Source of the DNA: Pseudomonadota bacterium
Lineage (GTDB): Bacteria > Pseudomonadota > Alphaproteobacteria > Rhodobacterales > Rhodobacteraceae
Assembly (NCBI GenBank): GCA_021779835.1
Contig: JAJXZX010000002.1
Coordinates: forward strand, 122,984 to 186,983
DNA: 64,000 nt
Reading direction: 5' to 3'
This document shows, piece after piece, positions 9,620 to 18,955 of this stretch (position 1 is the stretch's first letter; each line of letters starts with the position of its first letter). The notes under the pieces were generated by a model. The model was given only the letters and a program-made list of their open reading frames with translations. It was not told the DNA's origin and ran no database searches. A program made the translations under genes and the position numbers.

Positions 9620-12424
9620 ATGACATTCGCCTCTCGCCTGACCCGCACGCCCATTCCCCATGACCCGGTCGCCGGGGCCGATGCACAGACGCGCTTTGCC
9701 GATCTTGCACCCGAGTTGCGCGCGGTTTTGTCTGGTGCTGCGGGGTGCAGCCCCTATCTGAAGGGCCTGATGGAGCGCGAGGAGGGCTGGCTGCGCCCCG
9801 CGCTGACCCTGACGCCAGAGGCCGCCCTCGACGACTGCCTGGCACCGCTGGATGCCGTGCCGGTGGACGCGCTGGCCACCGCGTTGCGCCAAGCCAAGCG
9901 GCGCGTGGCGCTGTTGACGGCGCTTGCCGATCTTGGCGGCGTCTGGGCGCTGGAGCAGGTTACCGGCGCCTTGACCCGTCTTGCCGATATTAGCGTCGAT
10001 CTGGCGATGAAGCGCCTTGTCGCCGAGGAAATCCGGCGCGGGAAAATCCCCGGCGCGGTGGCCGACGATGCCGCCACCGCCGCGGGCATGGTGGCGCTTG
10101 CGATGGGGAAAATGGGGGCGGGAGAGCTGAATTACTCCTCTGATATCGACCTGATCTGCCTGTTTGACGAGTCCCGCCATAGCCTCGATGACGCGCAGGT
10201 GGCGCGCGCCGCTTTCATCCGCGTCACCCGCCGCATGACCGCGATGCTGTCGGACCAGACTGGCGAGGGATATGTGTTCCGCACCGATCTGCGCCTGCGC
10301 CCCGACGCGTCCGTCACGCCGGTGTGCCTGTCGATGGCGGCGGCGGAGAGTTACTATGAGGGCGTCGGGCGCACATGGGAACGCGCCGCCTATATCAAGG
10401 CGCGCCCCTGTGGCGGCGATCTGGCGGCGGGGGCGCGGTTTCTCAAGACGCTGGCGCCGTTCGTCTGGCGCAAACACCTCGACTTTGCCGCCATTCAGGA
10501 TGCGCATGACATGCGCCTGCGCATCCGCGAACATAAAGGCCTGCAAGGCCCGATTGTTCTGGAAGGTCACAACATGAAACTCGGCCCCGGTGGCATCCGC
10601 GAGATCGAGTTCTTCACCCAGACCCGCCAACTTATCGCAGGCGGCCGTGATCCCGATCTGCGCGTGCGCGGCACGGTCGAGGGGCTGGCGCGTCTGGCCG
10701 AAAAGGGCTGGGTCACGGCCGAGGTTGCCACTGATCTCACCGCGCTTTACCGCGCCCACCGCGAGGTCGAACACCGCCTGCAAATGGTGCAGGACGCGCA
10801 AACCCACGATCTGCCCACCGCGCCCGAAGGGTTTGACCGTCTTGCGCGCTTCATGGGCGAGGGCGACACCGCCCGCTTTCGCGCCGCCCTCAAGGCCCGG
10901 CTGGAGCGGGTCGAGACCCTGACCGAGGGCTTTTTTGCGCCGAGCGACATTGCGCCGTCGCCCGATCTGTCGCCTGCTGCACAAGAGATCGTCGCGGGGT
11001 GGCGCAACTATCCTGCGCTACGCTCGACCCGCGCGGTCGAGATTTTCAAACGCCTGCGCCCGGTAATCCTGACCCGCCTTGCCCGCGCGGCCAATCCGGA
11101 TGAGGCGCTGCGTCGCGTCGATGGCTTTCTTGCTGGCCTGCCCGCCGGGGTGCAGATATTTTCGCTGTTCGAGGCCAACCCCTCGCTGATCGACCTGATT
11201 ATCGACATCGCCTCAACCGCGCCGGGGCTTGCGCAATACCTTGCGCGCAACTCGGGCGTGCTGGACGCGGTGATCGGCGGCGCCTTCTTCGCGCCGTGGC
11301 CCGGTCGGGTTGTGCTGCAAGCGGACCTTACGCACGCGCTCGACGCCGTGCCGGATTACGAACGTAAGCTGGATGCCGCGCGCCGCTGGGCCAAGGAATG
11401 GCACTTTCGCATCGGTGTGCATCACCTGCGCGGCCTGATCGACGGGTTCGAGGCGGGCACGCAATACGCCGATCTGGCCGAGGCCGTCGTGGCGGCGATC
11501 TGGGCGCCCTGCCTTGCCGAATTCGCGCGCAAACACGGCGCGCCGCCGGGGCGCGGTGCGGTGGTGCTGGGCATGGGCTCGCTTGGGGCGGGGCGGCTGC
11601 ACTCCGCCTCTGACCTCGACCTGATCGTGATCTATGACCCCGATGGGGTGGAGGCGTCCGAGGGGCCGCGTCCGTTGGCGGCTCGGCCATACTATGCGCG
11701 CCTGACGCAGGCTTTGGTCACAGCCCTCACCGCGCCGATGGCCGAGGGGCGGCTTTATGAGGTCGATATGCGCCTGCGCCCGTCGGGCAGGCAGGGGCCG
11801 GTTGCAACCGCGATTGATGCCTTCCGGTCCTACCAGTTGACCGAGGCGTGGACGTGGGAGCACCTTGCCCTGACGCGCGCCCATGTCATTGCGGGCGACG
11901 TGACGCTTGGCGCCGAGGTCGAGGCCTTTCGCCGTCTGCTGCTGGCCGAGAAAAGCACGGGTGCCAAGGTGATCGCCGATGTGGCCGACATGCGCGCCCG
12001 GTTGCGTGCGGCGAAACCAGTGACCTCGGCTTGGGAAGCCAAGTACGGGGCGGGGCGCTTGATGGATGTCGAGTTGCTCGGGCAGACAGCGGCATTACTG
12101 GCGGGCGCGCCGGTGCGCCGGATCGAGGTGCAGTTGCACGCGGGTGTCACCTGCGGTTGGCTTGATCCTGCCGCAGAAAGCGCAGCGCTTGCCGCATATC
12201 GTCTGTGTTGGCAGCTCAGATGTGGTAGCAAATTGCTAAGCGACGGCACGCTTGATCTTGCGGGCGCGGGGGAGGGCGGCACCGCCTTTCTGCTGCGCGA
12301 AACCGGCGCGCCCGATGTGGCAACGCTGGCGGCGCGTTTGGAAGGTCTGACGGTCAGCGCCGCTGCCGTTATCGACACGGCCTTGAGAGGGGATGACGAT
12401 GGGGAGACGCGCGATGCGAAGTGA
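9620..12424 (+). CDS. glnE: Bifunctional glutamine synthetase adenylyltransferase/adenylyl-removing enzyme
   Basis: Adds AMP to glutamine synthetase and removes it, responding to PII and glutamine, and so sets nitrogen assimilation. The 934-residue product has the two expected nucleotidyltransferase domains. The adenylyl-removing site lies near residues 166-183 (GAGELNYSSDIDLICL). The adenylyl-transferring site lies near residues 650-673 (GSLGAGRLHSASDLDLIVIY). Between them is the GlnE-specific helical region, including LGPGGIREIEFFTQTRQL. Length matches the family. The last 11 bases overlap the small gene that follows. Confidence 0.95.
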   Translation: MTFASRLTRTPIPHDPVAGADAQTRFADLAPELRAVLSGAAGCSPYLKGLMEREEGWLRPALTLTPEAALDDCLAPLDAVPVDALATALRQAKRRVALLTALADLGGVWALEQVTGALTRLADISVDLAMKRLVAEEIRRGKIPGAVADDAATAAGMVALAMGKMGAGELNYSSDIDLICLFDESRHSLDDAQVARAAFIRVTRRMTAMLSDQTGEGYVFRTDLRLRPDASVTPVCLSMAAAESYYEGVGRTWERAAYIKARPCGGDLAAGARFLKTLAPFVWRKHLDFAAIQDAHDMRLRIREHKGLQGPIVLEGHNMKLGPGGIREIEFFTQTRQLIAGGRDPDLRVRGTVEGLARLAEKGWVTAEVATDLTALYRAHREVEHRLQMVQDAQTHDLPTAPEGFDRLARFMGEGDTARFRAALKARLERVETLTEGFFAPSDIAPSPDLSPAAQEIVAGWRNYPALRSTRAVEIFKRLRPVILTRLARAANPDEALRRVDGFLAGLPAGVQIFSLFEANPSLIDLIIDIASTAPGLAQYLARNSGVLDAVIGGAFFAPWPGRVVLQADLTHALDAVPDYERKLDAARRWAKEWHFRIGVHHLRGLIDGFEAGTQYADLAEAVVAAIWAPCLAEFARKHGAPPGRGAVVLGMGSLGAGRLHSASDLDLIVIYDPDGVEASEGPRPLAARPYYARLTQALVTALTAPMAEGRLYEVDMRLRPSGRQGPVATAIDAFRSYQLTEAWTWEHLALTRAHVIAGDVTLGAEVEAFRRLLLAEKSTGAKVIADVADMRARLRAAKPVTSAWEAKYGAGRLMDVELLGQTAALLAGAPVRRIEVQLHAGVTCGWLDPAAESAALAAYRLCWQLRCGSKLLSDGTLDLAGAGEGGTAFLLRETGAPDVATLAARLEGLTVSAAAVIDTALRGDDDGETRDAK

Positions 12425-12689
12425 AGAGGCCGACCCGAAAGGGCTGGTGCGCGAAAGCTACCTGATCGAGGGCATCACGGATAGTGAATGCCGGTCGATC
12501 TTCGTCGATTGGGCGCTGAGCCTGCCGGTTAATGCCGACATGCGCGATGCGATCCGCGAGGTGCTGGCGACCTACGGCGTGGCGGCGCCGGATCACCCGA
12601 TGACCGCCGTTATGACCGCGGGACTACAAGACGCCCCGGAACCGCGCCGCCGCGGTGGGCGGGCGTCGCGGATCCAGCGTCACGCCTAA
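12414..12689 (+). CDS. Small conserved hypothetical protein downstream of glnE
   Basis: 91-residue soluble protein opening MRSEEADPKGLVRESYLIEG. I do not recognise a named family. The middle (ECRSIFVDWALSLPVNADMRDAIREVL) looks helical and the tail is Arg-rich. The ATG at 12414 lies inside the end of glnE and has GGGAG just upstream, so translation is probably coupled to glnE. A terminator follows at once, making a two-gene unit. A role in nitrogen control is only suggested by position. Confidence 0.75.
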   Translation: MRSEEADPKGLVRESYLIEGITDSECRSIFVDWALSLPVNADMRDAIREVLATYGVAAPDHPMTAVMTAGLQDAPEPRRRGGRASRIQRHA

Positions 12690-12711
12690 GCGCGCCTGTC
12701 GGACGGGTTTG

Positions 12712-12743
12712 CCAAGCCGGGCGGGCCCGGCTTGGTTCATTTT
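12712..12743 (+). terminator. Rho-independent terminator after glnE unit
   Basis: 10-bp perfect stem CCAAGCCGGG/CCCGGCTTGG (12712-12721 with 12726-12735), 4-base loop, then TTCATTTT. It ends the glnE unit on plus and may also slow transcription from eda on minus. Confidence 0.85.
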
Positions 12744-12772
12744 AACTGAGCGTTTTGACGCTGCGACCAGCC

Positions 12773-13411
12773 TCAACCGAGGCGCGCAGCCTCTTGCGCA
12801 AGGGCCACGATCCCGGCCCAATCGCCGCGCAGCATCATCTCTTTCGGGGCAACCCAGCTACCGCCGACACACAGCGTGTTGGACAGGCGGAGGTAATCGT
12901 TGGCGTTTTTCAGGCTGACGCCGCCGGTCGGGCAGAACCGCACTTGCGGGATCGGCGCGCCGATCGCTTTCAGGGCAGGCGCGCCACCCGAGGCTTCGGC
13001 GGGAAAGAACTTTTGCACGGTGTAGCCACGCTCTAACAACGCCATCACTTCGGTTGCGGTGGCGGCACCGGGCAACAGCGGCAGATCGTCGGCCTCGCAG
13101 GCGTCCAGCAGCCGGTCCGTGACGCCGGGCGAGACGCCAAATTTGGCCCCCGCCGCCTTGGCTGCACGCACATCGGCAGGCGTCAACAGCGTGCCCGCGC
13201 CAACCGTGCCCCCCGCCACTTCCGACATGATGCGGATCGCATCAAGCGCCACCGGTGTGCGCAGCGTGACCTCGAGTGCAGGCAAGCCACCCTTGACCAG
13301 CGCCTCGGCCAGCGGGCGGGCATGGGCGAGATCGTCGATCACCAGCACGGGGACGACAGGGGCGAGACGGCATATCGCCTCGGCGCGTTCAGAGGCTTCT
13401 TGCGGAGTCAT
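12773..13411 (-). CDS. eda: 2-dehydro-3-deoxy-phosphogluconate (KDPG) aldolase
   Basis: Splits KDPG to pyruvate and glyceraldehyde 3-phosphate, the last step of the Entner-Doudoroff pathway. The 212-residue class I aldolase shows catalytic Glu47 in ALEVTLRT, Schiff-base Lys134 in TVQKFFPAE, and the phosphate-binding CPTGGV. It also contains the FGVSPGVTDRLLDAC block. It lies 126 bases downstream of edd in the same direction and probably shares its LacI-controlled promoter. A copy of a recurrent intergenic element sits in the gap. Confidence 0.96.
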   Translation of the reverse strand: MTPQEASERAEAICRLAPVVPVLVIDDLAHARPLAEALVKGGLPALEVTLRTPVALDAIRIMSEVAGGTVGAGTLLTPADVRAAKAAGAKFGVSPGVTDRLLDACEADDLPLLPGAATATEVMALLERGYTVQKFFPAEASGGAPALKAIGAPIPQVRFCPTGGVSLKNANDYLRLSNTLCVGGSWVAPKEMMLRGDWAGIVALAQEAARLG

Positions 13412-13456
13412 GTGTCGGATCCTTCTGTCTGGCCGGAGTGCATATCAGAGATGTGC

Positions 13457-13488
13457 GCCTCCGGCGGGAGTATTTTAACCAAAAAGAA
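13457..13488. repeat. Recurrent intergenic element, copy 1 (GCCTCCGGCGGG type)
   Basis: The string GCCTCCGGCGGGAGTATTTT followed by AACCAAAAAGAA lies in the edd-eda gap. A near copy occurs at 62566-62596. The GC core GCCTCCGGC is self-complementary apart from its centre, and it is followed by an AT-rich run. The function is not known to me. Confidence 0.6.
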
Positions 13489-13537
13489 ATGGAAAGGTCG
13501 TTGCGGGCGCAAGGGCGGTGCGCCCTCGCGCGCCGGG

Positions 13538-15343
13538 TTATACGACCACTCCGGCGCCTTCGGTGGCGGGGCCGACATTGCGGCGGAAAACCTCGAACAG
13601 ATCGCGCCCGATGCCGTGGGCGTTCGCGCTGAGATCCGCAGTCACTGGTTCGCGGTTGGCGAACTCGGCGGCCAGCACCTCCAGCGTGCCCGCGTCCGCA
13701 TCCAGCCGCACCACGTCGCCGTCGCGCAGGCGGGCGAGCGGGCCACCGCAAGCAGCCTCGGGCGAGACATGGATTGCTGCCGGCACCTTGCCGCTGGCGC
13801 CCGACATGCGCCCATCGGTGACGAGTGCCACGCGCAGGCCGCGATCTTGCAGCACCGAAAGCGTCGGCGTCAGCGAGTGCAGTTCCGGCATCCCGTTTGC
13901 CTGCGGTCCCTGAAAGCGCACGACGACGATGGTATCGCTGGTGAATTCATTGGCCTTGAAGGCGTCTTTCACCGCGTCTTGACTATGGAATATGCGTGCA
14001 GGTGCCTCGATGACATGGCGATCTGCGGCCACGGCAGAGATCTTGATGACGCCGCGCCCAAGGTTGCCCGACAGTTGTTTCAGGCCACCCTCGGGTTGGA
14101 AGGGGTCCTGCACGGGGCGCAGAATACGGTCGTTCAGCGTGCTGGACGTTCCCTCGGTCCAGGTCAGCGCGCCATTGATGACCTTGGGCTCGCGGGTATA
14201 AAGCGCGAGGCCGTCGCCCACCACCGTCTTGGTGTCGGGGTGCAGCAGGCCCGCCTCCAGCAACTCGCCGATCATGAAGCCAAGGCCGCCCGCGGCGTGG
14301 AAATGGTTCACGTCAGCCAGGCCGTTGGGATAGACCTTCGCCATCAGCGGCGTCGCGGCGGACAGATCGGCGAAATCCTCCAGGTCGAGGATCACGCCCG
14401 CCGCGCGTGCCATCGCAGGCAGGTGGATCACGAGGTTGGTCGAGCCGCCGGTTGCCATCAGCCCCACAATACCGTTCACAAATGTGCGCTCGTCAAGGAT
14501 GTCGGCTGCGGGGCGGTAGTCGTTGCCAAGCGCGGTAATCGCCGCGGCGCGTTCGGCACCGGCAAGCGTCAGCGCCTCGCGCAGGGGGGTGTTGGGGTTG
14601 ACGAAGCTGGCGCCCGGCAGGTGCAGCCCCATGAACTCCATCAGCATCTGGTTGGTGTTGGCCGTGCCGTAAAAGGTGCAGGTGCCCGGCCCGTGATACG
14701 AGGCCATTTCCGCCGCCATCAGCTCCTCTCGGTTGGCGTTTCCGGTGGCAAAGCGTTGGCGCACCTTGGATTTCTCGTCATTGGGCAGGCCAGAGGTCAT
14801 CGGGCCCGCGGGCAGAAATACCGCCGGGATATGGCCAAAGGATGCCGCCGCAATCACCAGTCCGGGGACGATCTTGTCGCAGACCCCAAGGAACAGCGCC
14901 GCGTCAAAGGTGTTGTGGCTCAGCGCCACCCCCGCCGCCAACGCGATCACATCGCGGGAGAACAGCGACAGCTCCATCCCCTCGCGCCCCTGCGTGACGC
15001 CGTCGCACATTGCTGGCACGCCGCCTGCCACCTGCGCCGTAGCACCGGCGCGGCGGGCGGCGGCGCGGATCAGGTCGGGGTAATGCTCGTAGGGTTGGTG
15101 GGCTGACAACATGTCGTTATAGGCGGTGACGATCCCGATGTTGGGCGCGCGACCCGCGACCAGCGCCGCCTTGTCTTCCCCCATCGCGGCATAGGCATGG
15201 GCCTGATTGCCGCAGGACAGATGCGCGCGGGCGGGCCCGTTTTCGGCGGCGCGCGCCACCTGATCGAGGTAGCGTCGGCGGGGGCCAGCAGAGCGGGCGC
15301 GGATGCGGTCGGTAACTTTGGCGATGGTGCTGTCGAGCGGCAT
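13538..15343 (-). CDS. edd: Phosphogluconate dehydratase
   Basis: Dehydrates 6-phosphogluconate to KDPG in the Entner-Doudoroff pathway, using a [4Fe-4S] cluster. The 601-residue product belongs to the IlvD/Edd family and has Edd-specific blocks: [16 protein letters not shown] near the N-terminus, [11 protein letters not shown] and [11 protein letters not shown] with cluster cysteines, and [17 protein letters not shown] near the C-terminus. The start MPLDSTIAK is chosen because GAGGAG precedes it; the longer in-frame version would translate through the promoter and operator. Together with eda it gives a complete lower Entner-Doudoroff branch. Confidence 0.96.
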   Translation of the reverse strand: MPLDSTIAKVTDRIRARSAGPRRRYLDQVARAAENGPARAHLSCGNQAHAYAAMGEDKAALVAGRAPNIGIVTAYNDMLSAHQPYEHYPDLIRAAARRAGATAQVAGGVPAMCDGVTQGREGMELSLFSRDVIALAAGVALSHNTFDAALFLGVCDKIVPGLVIAAASFGHIPAVFLPAGPMTSGLPNDEKSKVRQRFATGNANREELMAAEMASYHGPGTCTFYGTANTNQMLMEFMGLHLPGASFVNPNTPLREALTLAGAERAAAITALGNDYRPAADILDERTFVNGIVGLMATGGSTNLVIHLPAMARAAGVILDLEDFADLSAATPLMAKVYPNGLADVNHFHAAGGLGFMIGELLEAGLLHPDTKTVVGDGLALYTREPKVINGALTWTEGTSSTLNDRILRPVQDPFQPEGGLKQLSGNLGRGVIKISAVAADRHVIEAPARIFHSQDAVKDAFKANEFTSDTIVVVRFQGPQANGMPELHSLTPTLSVLQDRGLRVALVTDGRMSGASGKVPAAIHVSPEAACGGPLARLRDGDVVRLDADAGTLEVLAAEFANREPVTADLSANAHGIGRDLFEVFRRNVGPATEGAGVVV

Positions 15344-15412
15344 TGGGGGCTCCTCGGACGGGATGCGCGTCACGCGTGGCGCGGGGAAGGCTGCGGATTT
15401 CGGCTTTGCCCT

Positions 15413-15441
15413 ATCATACACCGTTAGCGCTAACAATGCAA
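15413..15441 (-). promoter_or_regulatory. Promoter of edd
   Basis: On the minus strand, TTGCAT (15441-15436), a 17-base spacer and TATGAT (15418-15413). A LacI-type palindrome fills most of the spacer, so a bound repressor would block RNA polymerase directly. Confidence 0.75.
15423..15434. promoter_or_regulatory. LacI-family operator in the edd promoter
   Basis: Perfect 12-base palindrome GTTAGCGCTAAC with a central CG, the typical form of LacI/GalR-family operators. It lies between the -35 and -10 boxes of edd. The regulator is not encoded in this window. It presumably responds to a sugar acid or Entner-Doudoroff intermediate. Confidence 0.75.
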
Positions 15442-15570
15442 ATTAATGCCATGCCGAAACCGCCATGCCGGACGCGCATGGCGGCAATGGGGGTTTGGCG
15501 GTAGCAGCGTCAGCGGCTTTGACGTAGCTTCAGGACAGGGAGGGATTTGGATACTCTAAGGAAGATGTCC

Positions 15571-15735
15571 ATGACCCAAGTTTACACCACACCGACCCCC
15601 GATTTTGCCGCCATCGAACGTGAGGCCCGCCGCCTGCGCGCACGGGCGCTGGCGCAGTTTGTGACCAACCTCGGCTCATACCTGCGGACGATGCTGCGCG
15701 CTCAGACACCGGTGGCTTTGCGCCCTGGCCTTTAA
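15571..15735 (+). CDS. Small RSP_7527-type protein
   Basis: 54-residue protein whose core PDFAAIEREARRLRARALAQ is an amphipathic, Arg-rich helix. I associate this short ...IEREARRLRA... pattern with the RSP_7527 family of Rhodobacteraceae, from memory and without a search. ATG at 15571 has AAGGAAG six bases upstream; the ATG two codons earlier is too close to that site. The function is unknown. It lies alone between the divergent edd promoter and the methyltransferase gene. Confidence 0.65.
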   Translation: MTQVYTTPTPDFAAIEREARRLRARALAQFVTNLGSYLRTMLRAQTPVALRPGL

Positions 15736-15785
15736 GGCACATCACGGCCCTTTCGCATCGGGCGGGAAATCGTTAGTGAGGGCGC

Positions 15786-17000
15786 ATGATGAGCCCCCAA
15801 GACACCCCGCCCCAATACCCCACCGTCCGTCTGAAACCCAAAGCCGAAGCGCGGGCGATCCGCCATGGCTTCCCTTGGGTCTATGCGGATGAGATTGTCA
15901 CCGACCGCCGCACCAAGGAAATGACGCCCGGCGCGCTGGCTATCCTTGAGGATGGCGAGCGGCAGGTGATGGGTCTGGTCACGGTCAACCCGAACTCCAA
16001 GATATTCGGTCGTATGCTTGACCGCGATCCGGCGGCGGTGATCGATCAGGCATGGTTCGCGGCACGGCTGCGCACCGCGCTGGCGATGCGCGAGCGTCTT
16101 TTTGACGCGCCCTTCTACCGCCTGATCCATGCCGAGGCCGATGGGCTTCCCGGCGTCGTCATCGACCGCTTCGGCGACGTCGCGGTGATCCAGCCCAACG
16201 CGGCTTGGGCCGAAACCCTGATCGACGCTTTGGCCGACGCGCTTATTGACGTCACCGGCGTGCGCACCATCGTCAAGAACGCCACCGGACGGTCGCGCAG
16301 CCTTGAGGGGCTAAGCGAAGAAACCATCGTCCTGCGCGGCGACATAACCGGCGCGGTGCCGGTGCCGATGAATGGCGCGACCTATATGGCCGATGTGCTT
16401 GGCGGGCAGAAAACCGGGCTTTTCTTTGACCAACGCCCGAACCATGCCTTCGCCCAACGCCTTGCCAATGGCGCGCGCGTGCTTGACGTTTTCGCCCATG
16501 TCGGTGGCTTTTCGCTGGCAGCTTTGGCGGGCGGCGCGACCTCTGCTTTGGCGGTTGACAGCTCTGCCCCGGCACTGTCCCTCGCTACGCTTGGTGCCGA
16601 GGCGTCTGGCAAAGCGGCTCAGTTTGCGACCCGCCAAGGCGATGCTTTCGCGGTGATGGAGGCTTTGGCGCTGGAAGGTGCCAAGTTCGAGGTGGTGATC
16701 TGTGATCCGCCAGCCTTTGCGCCCTCGCGGCAGTCCCTCGACGCGGGCTTGCGTGCCTATGAGCGCGTGGCGCGCCTTGCAGCGGCGCTGGTGGCTCCCG
16801 GCGGCTACCTTGGCCTGTGTTCTTGCAGCCATGCCGCCGACCTTAACGCGTTCCGCTCCGCCTCGGCGCGCGGTATCGGGCGTGGTGGGCGGCGCGGCCA
16901 GATCATTCACACGGGCTTTGCCGGCCCCGACCACCCTCTGCTGCCGCAACTGGCCGAATCGGGCTACCTCAAATCGCTGTTCTTCCGGCTCGACGCGTGA
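15786..17000 (+). CDS. SAM-dependent rRNA methyltransferase, RlmI-like
   Basis: 404-residue protein with an N-terminal PUA-type RNA-binding region (AIRHGFPWVYADEI) and a Rossmann methyltransferase domain. Visible motifs are QKTGLFFDQRPNH, the SAM loop LDVFAHVGGFSLAAL, the catalytic loop CDPPAF, and a Cys pair in LGLCSCSHAADLN where m5C enzymes carry their nucleophile. RlmI of E. coli makes m5C1962 in 23S rRNA, and the same order of motifs is seen here. The start is ATG 15786, with an in-frame ATG next to it. The PIN gene follows with a 4-base overlap. Confidence 0.85.
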   Translation: MMSPQDTPPQYPTVRLKPKAEARAIRHGFPWVYADEIVTDRRTKEMTPGALAILEDGERQVMGLVTVNPNSKIFGRMLDRDPAAVIDQAWFAARLRTALAMRERLFDAPFYRLIHAEADGLPGVVIDRFGDVAVIQPNAAWAETLIDALADALIDVTGVRTIVKNATGRSRSLEGLSEETIVLRGDITGAVPVPMNGATYMADVLGGQKTGLFFDQRPNHAFAQRLANGARVLDVFAHVGGFSLAALAGGATSALAVDSSAPALSLATLGAEASGKAAQFATRQGDAFAVMEALALEGAKFEVVICDPPAFAPSRQSLDAGLRAYERVARLAAALVAPGGYLGLCSCSHAADLNAFRSASARGIGRGGRRGQIIHTGFAGPDHPLLPQLAESGYLKSLFFRLDA

Positions 17001-17542
17001 AGGCAGTCCTCGACGCCTGCGTGCTTTATCCGACGGTGCTGCGAGAAATCCTGATCGGCGTCGCGGGGCAGGGGCTTTACACCCCGCTTTGGTCCGCGCG
17101 CATCCTTGAAGAATGGGCGCGCGCGGCGGTCAAGTTAGGCCCCGGCGCGGAAACCGTCGCGCGGGGCGAGGTGGCACTGCTGCGCGCGCATTGGCCCGCC
17201 GCCGAGGTCAAACCCCAACCGGGGCTGGAGGCGGACCTGTCCTTGCCGGACCCAAACGATGTGCATGTGCTGGCCACCGCAATCGCAGGCAGCGCCGACC
17301 TTATAATCACCTTCAACGCCGTCGATTTCCCAAGGGGACGGCTGGCGGAGGAAGGCTTGGATCGCCGCGACCCCGATCAGTTTCTGCTGGCGCTTTGGCA
17401 AGACCACCCCGCCAAGGTGGCCGCCGTGATTGAGAGCGTGCGCGTCGAGGCAGAGCGTCTTTCCGGCCAGCCGCAGCCCTTGCGCGCCCTGATGAAACGG
17501 GCGGGCCTACCGCGGCTGGGTAAGGCGTTAAGCGCAGCCTAG
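16997..17542 (+). CDS. PIN-domain protein
   Basis: 181-residue PIN-fold protein. The acidic residues expected of the metal site are present: Asp7 in VLDACVLYP, Glu in ILEEWARA, and the Asp pair in LPDPNDVHVLATA, then an Asn/Asp region in ADLIITFNAVDFP. Translation starts at GTG overlapping the methyltransferase stop (GTGA). No antitoxin-like gene is adjacent, so this is not a classical VapBC pair. A housekeeping RNA-processing role coupled to the RlmI-like enzyme is an inference from the tight coupling. The stop codon overlaps that of the convergent M48 gene in CTAG. Confidence 0.85.
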   Translation: MKAVLDACVLYPTVLREILIGVAGQGLYTPLWSARILEEWARAAVKLGPGAETVARGEVALLRAHWPAAEVKPQPGLEADLSLPDPNDVHVLATAIAGSADLIITFNAVDFPRGRLAEEGLDRRDPDQFLLALWQDHPAKVAAVIESVRVEAERLSGQPQPLRALMKRAGLPRLGKALSAA

Positions 17543-18222
17543 GCCGAGCCCCAGCGCGCCTCCAGCACCTCAATGGCGCGCACGCGGTCGCGCGTCTGTG
17601 GATGGCTCATCAGCCATGCGGGCACCGGCCCGCCGCGCCCGGTCAGCGCCTCCAGCTTGCGAAACAGCGCCTTTTGCGGCGCGGTCCCGATGCCCGCTTT
17701 GGTCAGCAGCGCCGCCGCATAGGCGTCGGCCTCATACTCATCCTCGCGGCTCAACCGCGCGGCCAGAAGGCTGGTCAGCATATTCGCCGCCCACATCCCC
17801 ACGCCGGGCAAAAGCCGCGACAGCACCATCCCCAGCGCCATCCGCATCGCGTTTTGCCCGGAAAAATCAATCATCCTCCGCCGTGTATGACCCAAGGCGA
17901 CATGGCCCAACTCATGCGCGATCACGCTGGCCATCTCTGCCGCCGTCACGTCGCCGGACCGGTAACGATCATAAAACCCGCGTGTGATGAAAATGCGCCC
18001 ATCCGGCGCGGCAAGGCCGTTTACCGGCGCGATATCATAGATTTCACAGCGAATCCGCGGCAGACCAAGCGCGCGGGCCATCCGGTCGGTCATGGCGATA
18101 AGCTCGGCATCGGCCAGATCGGACGACCGCGCATCCAGATCTTTCAGCGTGCGCCACACCGAAAAATGGTAGCCGACGAAAGCGACCAGCAGCGCGAAAA
18201 GGATGGGAAGCAGTCTGAACAT
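17539..18222 (-). CDS. M48-family zinc metallopeptidase
   Basis: 227-residue membrane-anchored or exported protease. An N-terminal hydrophobic segment covers residues 2-20. The zinc site is HELGH at 103-107, with the third ligand probably Glu164 in YEADAYA. The layout is that of short HtpX/Ste24-related M48 peptidases. The start MFRLLPILF is chosen because the longer in-frame version has no hydrophobic leader and a low-complexity N-terminus. The final bases overlap the PIN gene tail to tail. Its substrate is unknown. Confidence 0.9.
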   Translation of the reverse strand: MFRLLPILFALLVAFVGYHFSVWRTLKDLDARSSDLADAELIAMTDRMARALGLPRIRCEIYDIAPVNGLAAPDGRIFITRGFYDRYRSGDVTAAEMASVIAHELGHVALGHTRRRMIDFSGQNAMRMALGMVLSRLLPGVGMWAANMLTSLLAARLSREDEYEADAYAAALLTKAGIGTAPQKALFRKLEALTGRGGPVPAWLMSHPQTRDRVRAIEVLEARWGSA

Positions 18223-18262
18223 CGGCCCAATATGGCCTCGCCAGAGGCCGTGCGCAACGCCC

Positions 18263-18862
18263 TCAACTGTCGGCGCGCACCCGTTCATAAAGCTCGAACT
18301 CCTCGGGGCAGGTCCGTTCGTAAAGCGCGCGCACCTTTGGGGAAAGCGTGGTCTCTCCGGCGGGCGAGACATTGACGCGTGGCAGCACAATCTCGCAGCC
18401 AAGCCGGTCTTCCAGAAACCCGACGAAGGCGCTGATATCTTCGTAACAGAATATCCGGTCCACGCCGTTGCCGTTCTTGCCGGACAGGAAGGTGGCCTGC
18501 GACCCGACGTCGGCGAATTCCGGGCGCGGTTTCGCCATGTAACTCATAACGAAAGCGTCAAAGCTCATGCCGTGCGTGCTTTTGCTCGTGTCCCGGATCG
18601 CCTCGCGCTGCCGAAAGCGATACCAGCTGCCCAACCAATCGATCGGCTCCCGCATCAGGGCGACTGCGGTAAATGCGATACCAGCGTTGCGCTCCAGAAA
18701 CGGTTGCAGGAACTTCCGATACCGTGTGGAGGTGGTGTGTTTCAGCACCGGCGGATGCAGGATCGCGACATCCGCCAGCGATTCGAGAGCGGCCTCGATT
18801 GCCGTCGATCCGGTCTTTGGCGTCGCCAGAAACACCAGCTTTTGATCCCAGAATACCAGCAT
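18263..18862 (-). CDS. Sulfotransferase-like P-loop protein
   Basis: 199-residue cytosolic protein with the two PAPS-binding elements of sulfotransferases: a 5'-phosphosulfate loop TPKTGSTAIEAAL at residues 14-26, and a 3'-phosphate region LMREPIDWLGSWYR near residue 75. Related proteins in this family are sometimes labelled gamma-glutamyl kinase, which the motifs here do not support. The acceptor is unknown. It is monocistronic, divergent from recA. Confidence 0.8.
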   Translation of the reverse strand: MLVFWDQKLVFLATPKTGSTAIEAALESLADVAILHPPVLKHTTSTRYRKFLQPFLERNAGIAFTAVALMREPIDWLGSWYRFRQREAIRDTSKSTHGMSFDAFVMSYMAKPRPEFADVGSQATFLSGKNGNGVDRIFCYEDISAFVGFLEDRLGCEIVLPRVNVSPAGETTLSPKVRALYERTCPEEFELYERVRADS

Positions 18863-18955
18863 AAGTGCCCTTTATAGGTCCCGCGCCACATATTTTTCCG
18901 TGTGTAAACTATCCTTTAACGGTTCAGGTAAAAAGTTCAATTCATCAAATTTAGA

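Noticed and set aside
9530..10984. 484-codon open frame on minus inside glnE
   Set aside because: Antisense to the well-conserved glnE; no motif.
16997..17542. PIN protein as toxin of a VapBC toxin-antitoxin system
   Set aside because: No small antitoxin gene precedes it. The upstream neighbour is a full-length methyltransferase.
18263..18862. Gamma-glutamyl kinase (ProB) near recA
   Set aside because: The protein has PAPS-binding sulfotransferase loops and lacks amino acid kinase motifs.
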